Shown piece after piece: positions 61,664 through 64,000 of a stretch of DNA of 64,000 nt (position 1 is its first letter; each line of letters starts with the position of its first letter). The notes under the pieces are model-generated. The model ran no database searches and had not been told where the DNA came from. It saw only the letters and a list, made by a program, of their open reading frames with translations. The position numbers and the translations under genes were made by a program. Source of the stretch: Rhizobium leguminosarum bv. trifolii WSM2297 (GTDB taxonomy: Bacteria > Pseudomonadota > Alphaproteobacteria > Rhizobiales > Rhizobiaceae); contig NZ_JH719393.1 in the NCBI RefSeq assembly GCF_000271845.1, positions 1,011,457 to 1,075,456 on the forward strand. Direction: 5' to 3'.

Positions 61664-62869
61664 CTATCCCAATCCGATGCGCTGGACGCCGACCAGCCGG
61701 ATATAGGCCGCGTAGAGCAGGAAAGTCGCAGCCAGCAGTACGGAGCCGAGCGCGGCAGCAAGGCCCCAGTTGACGGTCTGGGTGGTGTTGAACGCGATGT
61801 AGTAGGGCAGCAACTGATCGCCCGCACCGCCGAGAAGCAGGGGGGTGATGTAGTAGCCGAGTGAAAGAATGAAGACGAGAAGTCCACCAGCGGAAATACC
61901 CGGCAGGATTTGAGGCAGGTAGACGGAGAAGAAGGTTCTGAGCGGGCCGGCGCCAAGCGAGTTCGCCGCCAGCGTCTGGTTTCTGGGAACGTTGCGCATC
62001 GCGCCGAGGATCGGCAGAACCGCATAGGGCAGGAGAATATGGGTCAGCGCGATCAGCACGCCCGTCCGATTGTAGATCAGCTCCAGCGGCTGCCCGATCA
62101 GGCCGATGTTGATGAGCAGCGTATTGATGAGCCCATTTTTCTGCAGGATCACCATCCAGGCGGCAGAGCGCACCAGAACGGAGGTCCACAGGGGCAGCAG
62201 CAGGACGATCATCAGCAGGCTGGACACGCCAGCACCGGTCGACATCAACAGAAAAGCGGCCGGCAGGGCAAGGACGATGCAGATGACCGTGACGGTGAAG
62301 GCAATGGTGAAGGTGCGGATCAAGACATCGACATAGAGGCCGCCTTCATCCCGCGCCGCGTGGAGGCGGCCGGCGGGGTCGCGGCGCAGGTCGAAGGCAG
62401 AGAGCAGATAGAAATCACTCCATGGTCCTCGTGCCCGGGCGATTGCCTGCCAAATTTCGGGCCTGCCCCAAGCCGGGTCGATGACGGGCAGTTCCGCCGC
62501 CCAGTCGATTCCGGTGCCGGCTATTTCCGGCAGGCTGCGCACTGTTGCGGTGATAACGGTGCGCAGCGAGGGAGTATCGTAGTTGAGCCGTCTTGCTGCG
62601 ACCCCTGCGGTGCGTGTCTTCTTGGCAGCCATCAAATCCAATGCAACCGCGTCGTAGACAGCCGGTGCCGGCAGGCCGGTTCCATCCCATCGCTTTATCG
62701 CCTCCGCCGTCAAAGGCATGACGCTGGACAGGTCCCTATCCTCTATCGACAGCCGTAACATCCCTGCCAGCGGCACGAAGAACACTGCCAGCAAAAACAG
62801 AACAAGCGGCAGGACGAGGAAGAGGCCCGCAGCCTTGATGGAAAACCCGGTAGTCGTCGTCTCGCTCAT
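61664..62869 (-). CDS. ABC transporter permease (PotB-like) with large periplasmic insert
   Basis: 401 residues, longer than the usual 290-310. The first helix (ILVLPLVLFLLAVFFVPLAG region, residues about 12-33) is followed by roughly 130 extracytoplasmic residues before the remaining helices, which begin near VLIRTFTIAFTVTVICIVLA. The EAA loop is TLAANSLGAGPLRTFFSVYL. The inserted segment is typical of some rhizobial polyamine-type permeases. It pairs with the permease at 60845. Confidence 0.9.
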   Translation of the reverse strand: MSETTTTGFSIKAAGLFLVLPLVLFLLAVFFVPLAGMLRLSIEDRDLSSVMPLTAEAIKRWDGTGLPAPAVYDAVALDLMAAKKTRTAGVAARRLNYDTPSLRTVITATVRSLPEIAGTGIDWAAELPVIDPAWGRPEIWQAIARARGPWSDFYLLSAFDLRRDPAGRLHAARDEGGLYVDVLIRTFTIAFTVTVICIVLALPAAFLLMSTGAGVSSLLMIVLLLPLWTSVLVRSAAWMVILQKNGLINTLLINIGLIGQPLELIYNRTGVLIALTHILLPYAVLPILGAMRNVPRNQTLAANSLGAGPLRTFFSVYLPQILPGISAGGLLVFILSLGYYITPLLLGGAGDQLLPYYIAFNTTQTVNWGLAAALGSVLLAATFLLYAAYIRLVGVQRIGLG

Positions 62870-62981
62870 GGCATCGGCTGCTTCTGTTGCAAGGGAATGG
62901 CCGGAAGGCAGCTCCGGGACAAGGAGCCGCTTTGCCGTATGGAAAGCCCCCGGGCTCTGGACGTGCCAGGGGGCCTCGCGT

Positions 62982-64000
62982 TTACTTCGCTGCCCAGGCG
63001 GAGAAGCGCTCGGTCAACTGGTCGATATGGTTGACCCAGAAGCCGGCATCGAGCGTGATGGAGGCTGCCAGATTTTCCGGTGCCGTCGGTAGGTTTGCTG
63101 CGAGTTCTGCAGGCACCAGCTTCTGTGCCTCGGTAACACCGACACCGTAGTTCAGCTTGGCCGGCCAATTGGCCTGCACGGCGGGCTTGGCCATGAATTC
63201 GATCAGCTTGTAGGCGCTGTCGGCATTGGGCGAGCCTTTCATGATGACCCAGCTGTCGACGTTCAGCATCGCGCCTGGCCACATGATCTTGAAGTTGCGC
63301 TTGTCTGCAGCGTTGGCTGCGGGAATGCGGCCATTGTAGGAAGTGGTCATGGCGACTTCGCCCGAGCCCAGCAGTTGCATCGGTTGATTTCCAGAGGTCC
63401 ACCAGACGATATTAGGCTTCAGCGCGTCGAGTTTGGCGAAGGCGCGATCGACGCCCTCAGGCGTTGCCAGCGTTTCATAGACCTTGTTTGCAGCAACGCC
63501 ATCGGCCATCAGCGCGAATTCGAGATTCATCTTCGGACCGCTGCGCAGCGCGCGCTTGCCCGGAAATTTCTTCACATCCCAGAAGTCGGCCCAGCTTTTC
63601 GGACCATTGGCGAACTTTTCGCCGTCATAGGCAACCGCGATGCTGAAGATGTTGGCCGGAACACCGCACTCCGATGCCGTGCCCGGAAGGTATTTCTCCG
63701 CGCCACCGAACTTTGCGGGATCGAGGACCTCGAACAGGCCTTCCTCGCAGCCTATCGTCAGCTCTTCCGCCTCTACCTCGACAAGATCCCAGGTGTTGCT
63801 GTCGCCAGCCTGGGCCTTGGAGCGCAACACGCCGACGCCACCATCCCAGCTGTCTTCTGAAAGCGGCGCCTTAGTTTCCGTCTTGAACGGCGTGAAGAAC
63901 ACGTCACGCTGCGCGTCTTGAAAGATCCCACCCCAGGACACAATGGTGAGGTCACGCGCAGCGGCCATCCCAGGTAACGCAAGTGCGGCCGCCAGTGCGG
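62982..64000 (-). CDS. ABC transporter substrate-binding protein (5' end outside window)
   Basis: At least 338 residues; the reading frame continues past the right edge, and the part at the edge (ALAAALALPGMAAARDLTIV) is the end of a signal peptide. The mature protein is of the PotD type: VSWGGIFQDAQRDVFFTPFK, then WDLVEVEAEELTIGCEEG and VAYDGEKFANGPKSWADFWD. It is the first visible gene of the importer operon whose permeases are at 61664 and 60845. A GC-rich hairpin in the 112-bp gap after it may reduce expression of the downstream genes. Confidence 0.9.
   Translation of the reverse strand, partial: ALAAALALPGMAAARDLTIVSWGGIFQDAQRDVFFTPFKTETKAPLSEDSWDGGVGVLRSKAQAGDSNTWDLVEVEAEELTIGCEEGLFEVLDPAKFGGAEKYLPGTASECGVPANIFSIAVAYDGEKFANGPKSWADFWDVKKFPGKRALRSGPKMNLEFALMADGVAANKVYETLATPEGVDRAFAKLDALKPNIVWWTSGNQPMQLLGSGEVAMTTSYNGRIPAANAADKRNFKIMWPGAMLNVDSWVIMKGSPNADSAYKLIEFMAKPAVQANWPAKLNYGVGVTEAQKLVPAELAANLPTAPENLAASITLDAGFWVNHIDQLTERFSAWAAK

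Overview
The window looks like part of a conjugative plasmid or plasmid-derived accessory replicon of a Rhizobiaceae bacterium (Rhizobium/Agrobacterium type). The evidence is a Ti-style traA/traC-traD-traG block around a recognisable oriT, a VirB-type mating channel (virB10, virB11), the small families DUF736, DUF1173, DUF2493, DUF982 and DUF1236 that are common on rhizobial plasmids, high GC, and several polyamine-type ABC systems. No rRNA, tRNA or CRISPR was seen, and no replication genes (repABC) fall inside the window.

Layout. (1) 1-19.3 kb is the transfer and maintenance backbone: the end of a virB operon, a primase-like Toprim protein, a SLOG protein, WGR and DUF736 proteins, then traG-traD-traC (minus) and traA (plus) diverging from oriT near 14.63 kb. 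Toxin-antitoxin pairs are interleaved: PIN/DUF433, RES/ParS-MbcA type, Phd/VapC with a lost toxin start, and an orphan Phd antitoxin. Two related structured repeats lie between the small genes at 10.4-11.1 kb. (2) 20.0-31.7 kb is a self-contained island bounded by two related, atypical OmpR-type response regulators. It holds an alpha-oxoamine synthase, a four-gene polyamine-type ABC importer, a GntR regulator with clear palindromic operators, a class III aminotransferase, a ThDP enzyme (frameshifted) and an SDR. (3) 31.8-41.5 kb is a defence-like stretch: a nucleotidyltransferase-HEPN protein, a 1,410-residue NACHT-like NTPase with a C-terminal PD-(D/E)XK nuclease motif, and a decayed RecB-like nuclease/SF1 helicase. 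(4) 41.9-57.4 kb is a mosaic of envelope, c-di-GMP and small conserved genes (two DUF1236 proteins, GT2, GGDEF-EAL, BON, acyltransferase, SRAP, a receiver-DUF2934 fusion, DUF982 proteins, nucleotidyltransferase, GDPD) with many broken genes (SGNH esterase, RsbQ-like hydrolase, alkene reductase, DUF982). It also contains a multi-hairpin small-RNA candidate at 51.36-51.48 kb. (5) 57.8-64 kb holds a lone Tat-type binding protein, YceI, an unknown membrane protein and a second polyamine-type ABC operon that runs off the window.

The most interesting candidates are the island flanked by two regulators, whose enzyme set resembles what is needed to make an alpha-aminoketone or alpha-hydroxyketone of the CAI-1/LAI-1 kind, and the NACHT-nuclease protein. 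Both are inferences from motifs and gene order, not demonstrated functions.
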